DNA from: Rostratula benghalensis
Taxonomy: Eukaryota > Chordata > Aves > Charadriiformes > Rostratulidae
Reading direction: 5' to 3'
Assembly: GCA_013399305.1 (NCBI GenBank)
Contig: VXAI01000066.1
Span: 2,173,796 to 2,237,795, forward strand
Length of the DNA: 64,000 bases
How positions within the stretch are numbered: the first letter of the stretch is position 1; the number at the start of each line of letters is the position of its first letter. The position numbers and the translations under genes were made by a program. Shown one piece after another: positions 23,933 through 36,905 of this stretch. The notes below the pieces were generated by a model, which saw only the letters and a program-made list of their open reading frames with translations, had not been told where the DNA came from and made no database searches.

Positions 23933-26900
23933 TCCCGGTGGAAAAGGCTGCTTCCCAAATCCAGGAATTATGCCAGGCTGACTGGATGTCACAACCTACT
24001 TTGAAGCGTGGATTGTGTCTGTTTGTATTTATGAGCTCACCCCTCTTTAAGGAGTCCTCCCTGTACACATCCCTGTATCCAGTCTCCAAGTAGAAGAATC
24101 TTGGAGTAAGGATTCCCAACATTGTCTTGTAGCAGACTGCTAATAAGACATTCTACCTCCAAAGTGACTGTGTGTGTCATTTCATTATACCAACCCTGCT
24201 GCTGTTGTTACACACTAATAAACTTTAGAAGTGTAGAGTTACTCAACTGAACATTATGTTAGTCTTAACATTATCCAGGGGTAGGGTTGTCAGATTCACA
24301 AATTATTCTCTCATTGAACAGTGAAAGAGAGGGGAACCTCCTAGTTACAATTTTACTATAAATATCTCTCTAGTGGAGAAGATGCAGGCTCAACAGAATT
24401 CAGCTTTTAAATTGCTCCCACGAATTACCTATAATTCTTCCCCCTGCCCTTTTTAATCATACTAAATATGGCCATGTACCAGAGAGGGAAGTGTGTTGCC
24501 CATCCAGTGCACACAATAATTCCTGTCTATTCTGTTGGGCTTTGTGTCACGCAGAAGGCATAATGTCTTATTGATGAGCTGATATTAAGCTATTTTTACA
24601 GTGTCAGAACACAGGAACTCCTTTTCAGAGACTTTTCTATGCAATTTTGTCCAAGAAAAATCTCCAAGAGAGGAAACTAGCTGTGTAACACGATGTCACT
24701 GCGAGTGCACTGGTAATACACAACAGGCTGACTTTGCCAGGGAGCATTCAGACTCTGTGTTTAAATTCCTTCAAAAACAAGAAAGCATTGTATGTGCCGG
24801 ATATTTGTCCTAAGTTCTAGCCAAAACTTCTGTCTCGGTAAAAGACTTTTTTTTTTTAACATTTCTAAAGGGACATATACTGCATTTTACACACATTTTA
24901 AGTCTACCAATAAAAGATTGCTCATTTGGTTTTTGCTGACAGGTTAAAATAAAATTCATTTCAGTGGCAAACACTATATATTTGTGGATAATGTTCTGAT
25001 TGATACAACTAATCTTTTCATTCAGTGAAGTAGCTGAGTATGTTTAGTGCTGTTACCGTACAAGTACATAATCATCTCATCTTTGGCCTTGGAATGTAAA
25101 AGTATTTTTATGTAATGAATATTCTCTCCCCCAGACCCCCAAAAAGCCTAGCTAACTTATTAATCTAGTTATTTGATGAAGATATGTGAAGCTGTTCACT
25201 CTTTGCAGCTAAGACAAGATTTCCTCTAGAACCCTTGATATTTCACATATCACAAACCAACGCAGAGGAACTTGGCACCTCCTCTGCTGGGGCATCAGGA
25301 ACAGCCCTGACTTCTATTGCACACTCCTTCAGGGGCAGGTGAGAGGTGACATTAAGGACTGACAGTCTACAGGTCTAGGCCAGAAGCTCCAATTAGACTG
25401 GACTTCTCACTAATGAACCCGTTGGTTTAAAAATTACTTCCCAGTATTTTACTGGGAATGTATGGGGGAATTTGGTTGCCACAAGCCTAACCTAGGGGAG
25501 GGAGCCATCTGTGGAACCTCCTCATCCAGTCTACCCAGAAATCCCAAACAAAGCCCCAAATCACACATCAATATGCTGGTATTACTGCTACACAGCCCTA
25601 TTAGCTGTCAGTCCCCTACTTGCACTTTGGGTTGGCTTTGCTATCAAAATAAGGAATCTGAAGGATTTATACTCACACTCAGGTCTAATAAGACACAAGT
25701 GCCATCACACACTGGTGTGCAAACCAGAACATAACGCAGCCAGGCCTCGCTGATATGAGCCAGTTCATAATATAGTTAAATTCAGGGATGGGGTGGTCGC
25801 AAGAGACAGAAAACTCCCTAATGACTTCAGAAAACTCGATAATCCACCCAACTAATCCACTTTTAATTATATCAATAAGCAGATAGGGGACCAGGCTATT
25901 TTTCAGGATAGACTATAACGTATGAGTAATTTTTCATGCTATTTCTATTTTGCTTTTAAAGAATACCAAGAAATTATCAGTGTGAGCAAATCTATGAGGA
26001 AAAATTTTAATAATGTAGCATCATCATATGATAAGATTTAATGTTTCTATTCCCCCAGTGAGAAGAACAGTGGCCAAATGTGCATTGGCCCACACAGCAG
26101 CACCAAATCATTCAGCCCAGTAAAAAAAAAAACAAAAGACACTGAAGTTGTTTTTCTCCTTAGTTCCTTACTTGAAAGTAAGATTTATGCTGAGTTGCAA
26201 AGTATTTCCCACCAGAGAGAATTAAAACAGTAAAATAAAAAGTCCTCCTCATAGGTATAAGCACATCCAAGAGTAAGAAAGGATTTTCAGCACAGGAGAG
26301 CACAAGTTGGCCTTTCCACATAAGGGAACCCAACAGGCTAAGATGTAGTGTACAATACCAAGGTTTGTGATTGCACAGTAATATAAAATACATTAAGTAT
26401 ATATAAATATAAAGCAGCTTACATTACAAGAAATTTAAAAAAGCACCAGCACAGTAATCACAGTTCTTAAAGATGCCTCTAAAGCTAAACTCTCCTTTTA
26501 ACAAAACATTAACGGGATAGAGGAGAGAGATTCAAATCAAACCTGGTGACATCAGCAAGTCCTCTACGAACTTTATCAACTGTTTTACATCTTGTTGCAT
26601 CCTATTCATCATTCTTTGCATCTATATGTAATCTTCAAGTCTAAACTATCTGATACAGAGAAATAGCTTTCATGGAGACCTATGAAGTAGTCATCTCTCT
26701 TTTGCAATTATGTAATAAATGTGACCAATACAGAGACTAGAAAAAAATTCCTTGAGACAAAATAAAAGCAGAGAGTGATCTGCAGTGATTGTTGACCTCT
26801 GGGTCCTTTTTACTCTATGAAGCAATAGGAAATACTGTTCACTTAGATCTGAACATCTCTGAGAAAGTCCAAACATTTTCATACACGCTGGGTCCTTGCA

Positions 26901-29867
26901 ACACAAACAAAACCACAGACATCAGTGCAGAAGATACCATTAACCAGCATGAACCAAACCTTGATTCATTCCTGTATCACTCAAGCTATGCCATGCAGAA
27001 CCTTCTTTCACCATCAAAATCATACATCTGAAACGGATTTATCTCTTGTTTCCTAACCCAGACCCACATTTCCCAGAGTCACCACCAAGCCAACCTGGCC
27101 AGCGAGGGGCTGCTTGTGCTGGCTCTGCTTTCACTGGGCTCTGGTGATACTTCCCCTCAGGATTTAACAGAAACAGATGGTGGTAGAACCCAAATACATT
27201 CACAGCATCACCCAAGCTCAGTTGTACTGGTTGCTGCCCTGTTACCTGGAGATGGTCAAAGTTATTCCAAGCTAAACTATGACTTAGATATTAATTCTCC
27301 CCTGAGCATAATTAAAATCGGGTAATGCACAACAGTTTCCACTGACACTCCTGGCATCAGAGTACCCCTCAGTGGCACAGTCCCTGGCACTTCGAGGGAG
27401 TCTCCTCTCTCAGGTCTCCAGAGGTCCCCCCTGCAAACAGCACCCTCCCAGAACTGCCCTCAAGAGTGCTTATAATTTTATGAATCACTGGACTTGTGTT
27501 TTATTTACTAAATAACACAAATCATGTTATGGGCACCAGATTGCATTTGATACTGACACATGTACTTTAATGCTGAAGAAGTCAGTTGTAAATCACCTGC
27601 AAGAGCATGAGGTGGAGCCGCTGTTGTGAGAACAAGGAGCTTGGTGCCCATATTGAGAAAAATCTTTGGAAATGGAGCAGTGTTCACCAAATTCAGCAAC
27701 ACAGTACGCAAAAAAGCAAAAGCTTGTATGCATTCAGCTCGTGTCACACCACCAAAAGCAGTCAGGGGTATCGGAGGAGGCTGGGGCAGGCAAGCAGGGA
27801 CCTCAATGGATCATCCGCTCCAGCCCCAGCTCTGACTTGTGGTGCATTTAGCAGGGGCAGGGGATGAGGATGATGGGGCTCAGCCGCGTCCCCCATTCCT
27901 AAGCAACCAGCCCTCAAAGAAACAGTGGCACAGATTTTTCCCTAAAGAACCCTCTTCTAACTCTTGGAAAAGGTTTACATCCCTTTCAAATCAGTTTTAA
28001 GCCCTTTTCCATAAATTCAAAGTAAAGCACATTCTAAAAACAAAGAAACAACTTGCCCATAGAAGGCTGTGAATTAATAGAAATTAAAATGCTTTGCAAA
28101 TTTTGAAGGTTTCACCTCAGATTCATTTGTAAAACAAAGCTCAGAAAAAAAAACCCTGAAACTACATTATTATTTCCCATTTGCTATCCGTCAGTTTTGG
28201 AACAAAATATTTGTAGTCCCTATTTTAGTGTTGTGGTTTTTCTCCTAGAGCTTCTACTGTATATTAATATTAGATTTCAAGTAGTAAAAATCTAAACAAA
28301 GTTTAGTGGATGCTCTTTTTTTGAAGCATTTTTTCTGGTTTCAGCATTTCCTTACAATTTGAAAGAATATCAAGTTTTGAAATGTAAAAGTTCTTTAAAA
28401 TCATGTCTATACAATCCCTTGTATAGCTTTGCCATCTTGCTCTCTATGTTTTTGTTATATGCGCAAATGGTAATCTAGAAATAAATTCCTGTACTTATTT
28501 TCCTTTTTTCCTGATTTTTCATATACCTTAAGTTCTATCCCAAAGCTTCAGCCTGTGAGTACATAAAGCAGAGTGCTTAATTCTTGAAAGCCTAATTTCC
28601 CAGTTGCAAAAAAACCCTGTCCCATTTGGATTTAACATGTGTTTCTAAGTATAAACTTCACAGAATGTTTAAATTAAACGCTATCATATTTTTAAAAGTC
28701 TGAAGAAATTCACAAAATGAAAGTAATTAAAAAACAGATAGTGTAACTAATAGGTTCAAGTTAGGAGTATAATTATAAATAAATTCTAATTAATTTCCTA
28801 CCACTTCTTGGTTATTATCCATGTTTCACATGAACCCATTTATGTTCATTTGCAAATGAGTAAGGTAAAATAGATGATGCTCTATAAAGTGTATTTGTTT
28901 TATTGTCTCGTTAACTGTGCCTTACGAAGCAAAGGCAGCCCCCCCTCCCTAGGCTGCTGCTCCACCAGCTCCCATTAGCACTGGGACATCTGCCAGGGAC
29001 CCACACCGAGGTGTTGATATTTTGTACCACAATTCACTTTCTCTGCCAAAATGAAAATAAATTTAAAAAAAACCCAAACAGAATAGCCCAGCTCCCTTAG
29101 CCAGGGAGGTTCCCATTGTTCTTGCTCCGAGTCTTCATAAAAATTCAGAGCAAACTTGCTTTAGCAATTCTGCCCCATCTGTCTTTCATTTTACAAATAA
29201 TTAGCTGTAAAAAAAAAATGTATCTGTCTCAAAGACTTGAAGCAACTAAAACTCTTCTAAACCTTGAGATATGAGGTACACTAAGTGGTAACGAAAACTT
29301 TGCTGCTTCTCCCCAGAAGAGGAAGATGCCTGGTGACCTGCAGGCAACTGCGGAGGTAGCAGGACCTGGCACCTCCATTACAGTGAGTTCCTCCCGCTCC
29401 TAAGAAAAACACAGATGCAGATCCTCCTGCCCATGGTCCACCAGAAGAAAGTTAGAAGCGGAATTACTAAGTTATTACAGGAGTGAATGCGCTGTCTGTC
29501 TGCAGATGCTGGAAGAAAAAAACAGGCAAGAAGGACATTACCAGAAAGTCCCTGCCCAGGACCTGCAGGGGTAGACACGGAGTAGCTACTGACCTCGTGG
29601 CCTGTCCAGGTTCTAGCAATTCTCTCACTTTTATTTATTATACAGAAAAGGTAGTTTTTTATTTTTTAAAGCCTCTGTGGACAGCACGCAGTGTTTATTT
29701 TCATTTTTCTTCTCAGGTGATCAAAAAGTGACAGAAATTATTCACACACTGCACATGGTGAATATCTTTTTCTAGCAGTTTAAATGAATCCATAAAATTT
29801 ATTAACCCTTTCTTAGCTGCCACAAATTTCAGATAGTTGAGGCAAAGTGTGCATCAGTGTCAACACA
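23933..29867. other. Non-coding stretch, no gene found
   Basis: No supportable gene. AT-rich sequence with a T-run near 24847-24859 and A-runs near 26123-26133. The frames seen (for example 25462-25734 and 27607-27867 on +) have no recognisable domain and sit on top of alternative frames of similar length. A weak ten-base MIR-like word near 28050-28060 was judged too short to call. Confidence 0.6.
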
Positions 29868-29920
29868 GCCGAGGCACAGAGAGGAAAACTGCCCCGAAGC
29901 TCCACAGCAGCACAGGACCA
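29868..29920 (-). mobile_element. Probable MIR SINE relic (antisense)
   Basis: The + strand has GAGGCACAGAGAGG (29871-29884), identical over 14 bases to the reverse complement of the MIR core. It continues with AAAACTGCCCC-GAAG-CTCCACAGCAG where MIR has TTAAGTAACTTGCCCAAGGTCACACAGCTAG. The colinear continuation after the identical word supports a genuine relic. A chance match, or a young unrelated repeat, is less likely but possible. Confidence 0.5.
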
Positions 29921-30881
29921 GTGCTTCTGGCGTGAGCATCCACAACCGGGGCATCAATCTGAGCAGTGACTCTGAAACAGCCCAGCCTCTCCCCACCCAT
30001 CCCACTCCCTCATGGGTCCTGATCCAAGACAATGGCAAATATGAACAACAACCTTCCACACTGCTTCAGAACATGGGTATTTTCCCTCATCTATTCAACT
30101 GATGATTTCATAACCTTTACACATCCCTCCTCTCCAGCTGTGCAGGTGCTCAGAGACCCAGTTACGCACTAATGTAGACACCGCAGTTGACAGAAAATAA
30201 CTGAACAAATAAGCTTTCAACTTTTGTTGGTGTTGCTATTACTATTGCATGAAACCATTGACACTTTGATAAAATTACTGTTAATAATCAAGAGGAAAAG
30301 CTGCTTCTCATCAGTTGCTCAAAAAGGCTGCCTTCTTCCCTCTCCCCAAGGAACGCTCAGGTTCCCCAGAGCTCTCACAAGGGAGGAATCTCTCATGTAC
30401 TCTCTTGTACTGAGGAATTTCTCCATATCCTCTCTGGAATGCATGAGGCAGAAACAGAGCTCTAGACATTGGTTCACAAGCTACCAATGTAGGTCATACT
30501 ATCCAACCTCCTAACTTTAAATGCAGTCCCACTGCATATTTACATATGGAAAAATATTGATGTTTTTATTGCAGTGTGATGTTTTGATTGAAATCCACAA
30601 CAGATCTTTTTCTGACTTAGTCTCTTCAAATCCTTACTTAGGATCTGTGCTACTCTTCCATTTACATGGGTGCAAGGCTACTATCTTTTAGGCTGAACAG
30701 AACTGTGATAACTGAAGTACATATTTCTAATTTCTCCAGGCTCCTAACTTTGGCATCTGTCCCACCAGCATTTTCTACTTCTGACTTTGAGGTTAATGTC
30801 AATTAGTCACATTTGATTTTGTACCTTTTATTAGTTCCTTAATTAAAATTCTAAATCACTAATTATAGGTCTCATACTGAT

Positions 30882-30938
30882 TTTTATAGACTAATTCAGT
30901 TGGAAGGGACCTACAACAATCATCTAGTCCAACTATAG
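30882..30938 (-). mobile_element. CR1 LINE 3'-end fragment (antisense)
   Basis: The + strand reads TTTATAGACTAATTCAG, TTGGAAGGGACCTACAACAA, TCATCTAGTCCAACT. This follows the reverse complement of a CR1 3' end, including the ACCTACAACGATCATCTAGTCCAACT variant known in avian CR1 copies. Only about 57 bases are recognisable. It is an old, strongly truncated copy. Confidence 0.82.
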
Positions 30939-32116
30939 ACAATACTTAATATTAGTATCCTATCATTAGTCTTAATGATAATTATTATCCATTCTCTATC
31001 AAATAAAAACATAGCCGAGTATGCTTATCCTGTTTTATTTATTAGCATTCCCTTAGCATCCACCACTAACAATATATTTACCAGTTAAAGACTTATGTAC
31101 ATCTATTTTAAGTACCTATAAGCAGTGGCACCCCACTGTACCCCTATGGGTCAGTAAGGAATGTTCAGTGACATCATTGAAACGCACTTCATTAACACAT
31201 CAGTGGCAATATTAAGATAAGAACAGGTTGCCCCAAGGACCATGCTTGCTGGGCTGTCGCACTGAGACCAGCAGCTCCTGGACATGGGGGTGCTGGTGAT
31301 GCTGCTAAAACTCACCATCTGCAGGATCTGCCGTCCGTTACGGCACATCCTGCCCTCTGCAGCAGCTGCCAGAAGCCAGAGCTCACTGCACTCAACATGG
31401 CTTTAAATTGTAGAACTGCCCGGAGTCTGGTCCCTCTGTCCCAACCCCCCCAGTGCCAAGAGCCCAGCAGCTGACTGAGCCCGGGGGGTGCAGAGCTGGA
31501 TCCTACCCCTGCACCAGTGGGCTGGGCAGAGACCAGCAGCAGCCCAAGCCCAGTAACCCTGAAGGCAGAGTGGAAGCTTTCCTTTTGCTTTTCAGTGTGT
31601 GGTACCTTTATTTTGTCTTATTCCCATGGACTTATAAAAACATACCTGGCTGCTGGGAGAAAAACTACTGCCAAAATTGTTCTTCACCTTATAGATCAAA
31701 ACCTGAGCCAGCCACTTGATGATCTGTGAACTCATTTCTTTTCACCCCAAAACTCAGAACAGGAAAACAAATAAAGATCAGGACTGAACAGTTTGTCTAG
31801 GATATTAACAAAGTGGAGGTTTATCATCTATTTCCATTTTAGCTTATTTCTGTTTCCATTACACATTAGGAAAGTCGGAACACAGTTATTTCAGAACAAT
31901 GCTCAGCCCTGCTGTACGTGCAGCATCTCTCCCGCTGCTCCCTGTCTCTGGGAGGACAGATTTACCTCAGGACTTACAAACTGATCCCATTTCTCTGCTC
32001 AGGAAAAGCAGATCCTCTGCCTCCGAAGAAAACAAATAATTGCACTACAAGCAGCACTATCCTTCCTGTGGAAACAGGAGTTTTAAGATAAAAGCACTCA
32101 CCTTAAAAAGAAAAAA

Positions 32117-32133
32117 GGGGGGGGGGGGGGGGG
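32117..32133 (+). repeat. Homopolymer G17 run
   Basis: An uninterrupted run of 17 G lies between an A/G-rich stretch and AAGAAGGAAAATGAAGG. Long pure G runs are unusual, can form intermolecular or intramolecular quadruplexes, and are error-prone in sequencing, so the exact length may be unreliable. Confidence 0.9.
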
Positions 32134-33289
32134 AAGAAGGAAAATGAAGGTGGTAAGCATTCCTACCAGGGACACCCTTACTCAGTTCTGGATCTTTGGG
32201 GAAACAAAAATAATCTATATATACAACTGAGGTTTCTTTATTGCTGTCAAGAGCCAGGAAAGAGGCTTTTTGGACTGGAATATCATCAAGATAAAGAGCA
32301 CCTTAGAACAAAAGCTTTCTGCAGCAAAGGGCAGTGTTTACTTTTCCAGTTTGAGGGCATGTTGTTTAAGGCAATCTCCCCTTTCACATTAACACTTGTT
32401 TGCACCACAGAAAGGTGTTTTTAAGGACACTGAAACCGGGCTGCCTTTGTCTCCACTCTATTAGACACTTGGGTACCGCTGGGACAGGTGCCTCAGACAC
32501 CCCGTGAGACTGGATGAGCCGAGCTGCAGAAAAGAAGTCCACCTGCAGCCCCCAACTCCGCACACGCCAGGTTTCATGCCATATTCAGTCTTTGTCTTTT
32601 ATACTGAAATAAAACCAGTCACAACTCCACAGCAGCCCCAGCTCCACGTGCCACTGGGACCAGCCACAGCTGGGCCAGGGACCCTTGTTAGAGGCTCTTT
32701 AATCTGGACTCACTGGAGATGGTGCCGCCGCCTCGGCTACCTGGGCTGACTCCATGCTAAGCCCCTATTGTGTTCAGGCAGCAGAGGAGAAAAATAGGGA
32801 TATTAACCTCTAACACTGATGAAAATAATAGCCACAATAAAACAGGGATGGAAACCACAGTGGCAGTAATTATTCTGCTCTGGTTTACCCAGGAGTAAGC
32901 AGAGGCTGTAGGGATTTCCAAAGTCCCTTCAGCTGGAGTGTGGGGCCAGGGGGGTGGCTGAGGCAGTGGGGGAGCACCCCCAGCCACAGGGAGGACCCCT
33001 CTCCACTGGGTTAATGCCTCCAGCACGGCCAGGCTCCTCTGATCTGTCTGGCAGAGCCTACTGTGGCAAATACACCCGGGCTGTACATCAAATAACCTAA
33101 ACCAACTGGCCAAGCACACTAAATTCTTGCTTTTGTGTCTGGCTCTTAAATTCCTACAGACCTGACTTAACAGACAAGAGAGGGCCATAAAAGCAAACCT
33201 GTGAAACAAAAATAGATCTTTAGGGACTTCTCGTACGCACACAGCAGGGATACCAAAACTACTTTCATTTGTTCATGCCATATTCCTCC

Positions 33290-33333
33290 GTGTGGGTGTG
33301 TGTGGGTGTGTGTATGTGGGCATGTATGGTGTA
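33290..33333 (+). repeat. TG-rich microsatellite tract
   Basis: An impure TG repeat with GTGGG interruptions runs for about 44 bases and decays into TATGTGGGCATGTATGG at its 3' side. It is simple sequence and likely polymorphic. Confidence 0.8.
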
Positions 33334-33447
33334 TCTGCATCCAGCTGATGTCTAAGCATATATAACCAAATATCAAGGCTTTATATGTGGAAGAGCAGTG
33401 ATCATTCCCATTTAAAAAGCAACTGTTTCACTGTTTCTTCTTCTCCG

Positions 33448-33468
33448 CCCCCCCCCTTTTTTTTTTTT
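33448..33468 (+). repeat. C9-T12 homopolymer junction
   Basis: Nine C followed directly by twelve T, within a pyrimidine-rich stretch beginning near 33430. It is a low-complexity tract with no other signal around it. Confidence 0.85.
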
Positions 33469-34460
33469 GAGATTCGCCATGTCTGTAATTAATTTTTGAC
33501 ATATATAGCACAATTCCCTTCCATGAGTTATCTTAGTTCTCAGGTTTAAATGTCACTCTTCTTTGAAATCTTCTCATTCAAAAAAATCAAGTTGGATTTA
33601 ATAAAAAATTCAAAGTTGCATCTAATAATAATGAAATAATAGAAGAAAAAAACATGCACCTGCATTTATGCCAAAGAACAAGGGATATAGCAGACAAAAA
33701 TGTAGGGAAAAAAGAAATTAGAGGGAAAAATCATGATATTGCTGAAGTGCTGCTCTCACACTAAGACCAGGGGGATTGGGATAAGGCTAAAGTTAATTGC
33801 ATTTCCAGATGACAAACCTCTCACCTCTGAACTGAATGGCTCTTTATAAAAGCTATCAGTAATAAACTGTAAATCTCAGCTATGATTGCAAATAAAGGTC
33901 ATCCCTTTCATGCTGCCACTTTCCCGGGCCTTATTATATTCCTGTCTGAACCTTTCTTACTTCTTAAGGTGTGCTAGCTGCCCATATAAGCAATCAGTGA
34001 GGCTTTTTGATTTTATTTTGAAAGACACAAGGCGATCGGATTTACATTCTGACACTGCACTGATCCAAAATGGAAAATCACTGAATTCTGACAAGACGAC
34101 AGAATCCTGCTAGCAGAATTAATCTTCATCTTATATTAATGCAAAGAAAGGCAATCCCTTCCCTCCACTCCTGAAATTTATATTTTCTTCTTCACCAGTA
34201 CAAACGGGCACCTCCAATTTTCTTTTAGCCAAATGTAAAGATTATTGTGATAATACTCAGAGGGGCCGCAGCTGGTTAAGTGACCAGGCACCCTGTCCCC
34301 ATCAGGTCTTTTGCAAATCACTCAGCCTCCCCGGGACAATGTGCTACAACAGTGGGCACTACTCTGAGGTCCCAGGCTCACTGTGGGCAGACAATTTGTG
34401 TCCTCCAAAGCCTTTGCTCAAGTACCAGTGAACACTGTTACCAACAACCTGCATTAATGC

Positions 34461-34535
34461 TAGAATTGTCTAGGTTGGAAGGGACCTTTGAGACCATCTA
34501 GTCCAACCATAATGCCTTCCTGCCCAGGTGCCCCA
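34461..34535 (-). mobile_element. CR1 LINE 3'-end fragment (antisense)
   Basis: The + strand begins AGAATTGTCTAGGTTGGAAG, GGACCTTTGAGACCATCTAG, TCCAACCATAATGCC, and is then followed by CCTGCCCAGG. This is the reverse complement of a CR1 tail over about 75 bases; similarity fades afterwards. Only the 3' end is present, and no coding part of the LINE remains. Confidence 0.88.
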
Positions 34536-36889
34536 GGCAATGACAGGGACTCTGTGCAGAGCAACTTGTTGGGATGGGACAGTGTGCAGCAGGAAAGCAA
34601 AGCCTGAACCCACCACCCCATCCAGCCGTCCTACAGCCAGTTCAGCACTTGGAGGCTAGACCACAATCAACTGCCAGCAGAGCTTCTTGTCCACTAACAA
34701 AAGGGCCAAAACAAGACCCAGCAAGCAAGACCAAGCACGGTTTGATAGGAAGCAGCAGCCAGCGTTAGGATGGGTGGCTGGTCCTCCACCTCTCACTCTT
34801 CTCTCACATCAGCTGATTAGGAGACCTGCTATAATTCAGATCAGCCAGATGTTCTCGGGGTTATCTTACCAAGATTTTGCAGGGAACATGGGAGATGCTG
34901 GGACCCGACTCTCTATTCAGGAAGAAAATTCTCCATCAGAAAAGATTTGCATCAGCTCAAATGCTTGTGTGCAGCTTTAGTTTCTCTGCAGAATATTTCA
35001 TGTTTGTCAGTGTCAAGATTTTTGACACAAAGAATCCACCCCTCTATCCTGATGCTGTGAAAAAACAGACTGCTCATTACAAAGGCTTTAAACCAGGTTT
35101 AACAGAGCATTAAGTAAAAACTGTAACGAACTTTGAATTTTTGAATCCATTTTCATTGCTGTACCATCAGGTCACCACACAACAGTTTACTTTTCAGGAA
35201 GTTCTCTGATTGTAGGTTGGTGCTGACAAGTCCAAACACAAGGCAATGAAAGAAAGGAAGGCAGGCACCACAGGGAACAGTGAAGACTGTCTATTTTCAG
35301 TCCCATGACGTACCCCAGATTCAGAATTGAGGATCCAGTCTAGACACAGTGATTTAGTCCCCCCACACCAGTGTTCTGGGTGCACAGGTGCTGCATGACT
35401 CAGGGTAAGCTTCTACTGAAACACATATGGACAGTCCAGAGGTCCCAAGAGACACAACAAAGCCCATGCCATTCTCGTCATGCTCATCCTTCTGAGCACA
35501 AGCTAGAATAGAACCAAAACTAAACATCATCTGCCCAATTACATATCTAAGGTGCAACCAAACTTAAAAGACATTTGCCATATCTGTCAAGCAAGAAGGG
35601 AGTCAGGAGATGGGCAGGGTCACAGCGTTGCAGGTTTTTGCGTGACAGTCTTTTTAATTTAAGAGGCATAATGAAACACGTAACCTTCAGATTTATAAGG
35701 TGATCTGGGACTAGGGAAATCCAGACAAATTTAGCTTTGCAAAATGTTTATGTTTGCAGCATAAGCAAACAGAAAATTTAAGGAGACCAGCAGCCTGATA
35801 AGTCTTTTTTTCTCCTAATTTAAAGGGTACAACAGAGAGATAGACCCAAATTACAGAGCCACAGAAGCAACTAGTGTAAGGAACAAATAGACTTGTCTAT
35901 GGGATGGGATAATTATCTTCAACATTTTCAGGCTCTTGGAAAATGTGACAATGGCATATATGAATGAGGCTTCTGACATGTCCCAGAATGCAACCCTGTT
36001 TCTTTTAGTTTAGCTTTTAATTTAAACTATTCATTTTGAAAGTGATATACTGATAGGTCTAGTTAGATGCAGGAAGTAAGCACTTTCTTACACCACTTGA
36101 ACAACGTCCCTCACTCATAAATTACATTAGCTCCAACACATCATTCCTTGAGTCCTGTGTGATCCTGTCAAGGTAACACACTCCTCATCCACTCCATCCC
36201 TGAACTCCAGTCTTGGGAATATTCTAAAGAGAGACTTCTGGTCAAAGGAGTACAGCAGCGTACACCAATTTTCTAAGCACTTCATTTCTTTAGCCATTTT
36301 ACCTGCATTTACACATTAACTTTGCAGATACTTCCAATAGTCTGGGAGCACCTGCAGAAGTGAGATGACAAGGCTGTAGCAGTAATAATTCCTCACATGT
36401 TCAGGCTTCTTTTATCTATGCTTTTAAAGTAGTTTTACGAAACTGAGTAAACATCATCATTCCGCTGTGCGGGGAAAAACAAACCAGTTGATGATGAAAT
36501 TAAACCCCGTTTTCAAAACAACAACTGATTTCAGACATCTTTCTCAGAACTAAGACACTGCAAATCTGAAGATAATAAAAGTATTTCTACGGGTACTTGT
36601 CTAGAGAGAAGCATGCTCAAGGACTCATCCCTGGCATGTGCTCCCTCTAAACCCAGGCGAGCTGAGGTCTCACTGAGATCACTGAGCAAGTCACCCCAGG
36701 ACACGGCCATGTCCTGGCTCTGGTGCCGTGCCTGCTCGGTGGGTTCATGGTGCACCTCTGCAAATGCCTTCCCCTTATCACTGCAGACCTCAAGTGTTCA
36801 TCCACATTTCACCTCCTGTCTTCTAACAGCTGGGAAGTCACATCTTTTTCCACACCTCCCCCTCAACCTTCTGCTTAGATGCCCAGGAG

Positions 36890-36905
36890 AAAAAAAAAAA
36901 AAAAA
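36890..36905 (+). repeat. A16 run
   Basis: Sixteen A, followed by TCAAG and a further A-run. No retroposed gene body or target-site duplication was recognised upstream, so it is called simple sequence only. Confidence 0.85.

Larger units (their letters stand above)
29921..34460. other. Non-coding stretch with simple repeats
   Basis: No supportable gene. It contains a CR1 fragment (listed at 30882-30938), a 17-base G run (32117-32133), a TG-rich tract (33290-33333) and a C9-T12 run (33448-33468). The longest frame (32757-33242, minus, 161 codons) lies in mixed sequence with no recognisable domain and runs toward the TG tract. It is treated as a chance frame. Confidence 0.6.

Noticed and set aside
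28040..28075. AACTTGCCCA word resembling a MIR segment
   Set aside because: A ten-base match without colinear flanking blocks is expected by chance in 64 kb.
31215..31240. GAACAGGTTGCCCC, resembling an internal CR1 word
   Set aside because: The bases on both sides do not follow the CR1 order.
32757..33242. 161-codon minus-strand frame
   Set aside because: No domain. The hydrophobic end resembles a membrane segment but the rest is unstructured mixed sequence, and the frame neighbours a TG repeat.
34285..34345. MIR-like sense word (GCAAATCACTCAGCCTCC)
   Set aside because: Good local match to the MIR core, but the upstream MIR part would need a large insertion and nothing follows downstream; left uncalled.
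36890..36905. A16 run as the tail of a processed pseudogene
   Set aside because: No gene-like sequence or target-site duplication was recognised upstream.
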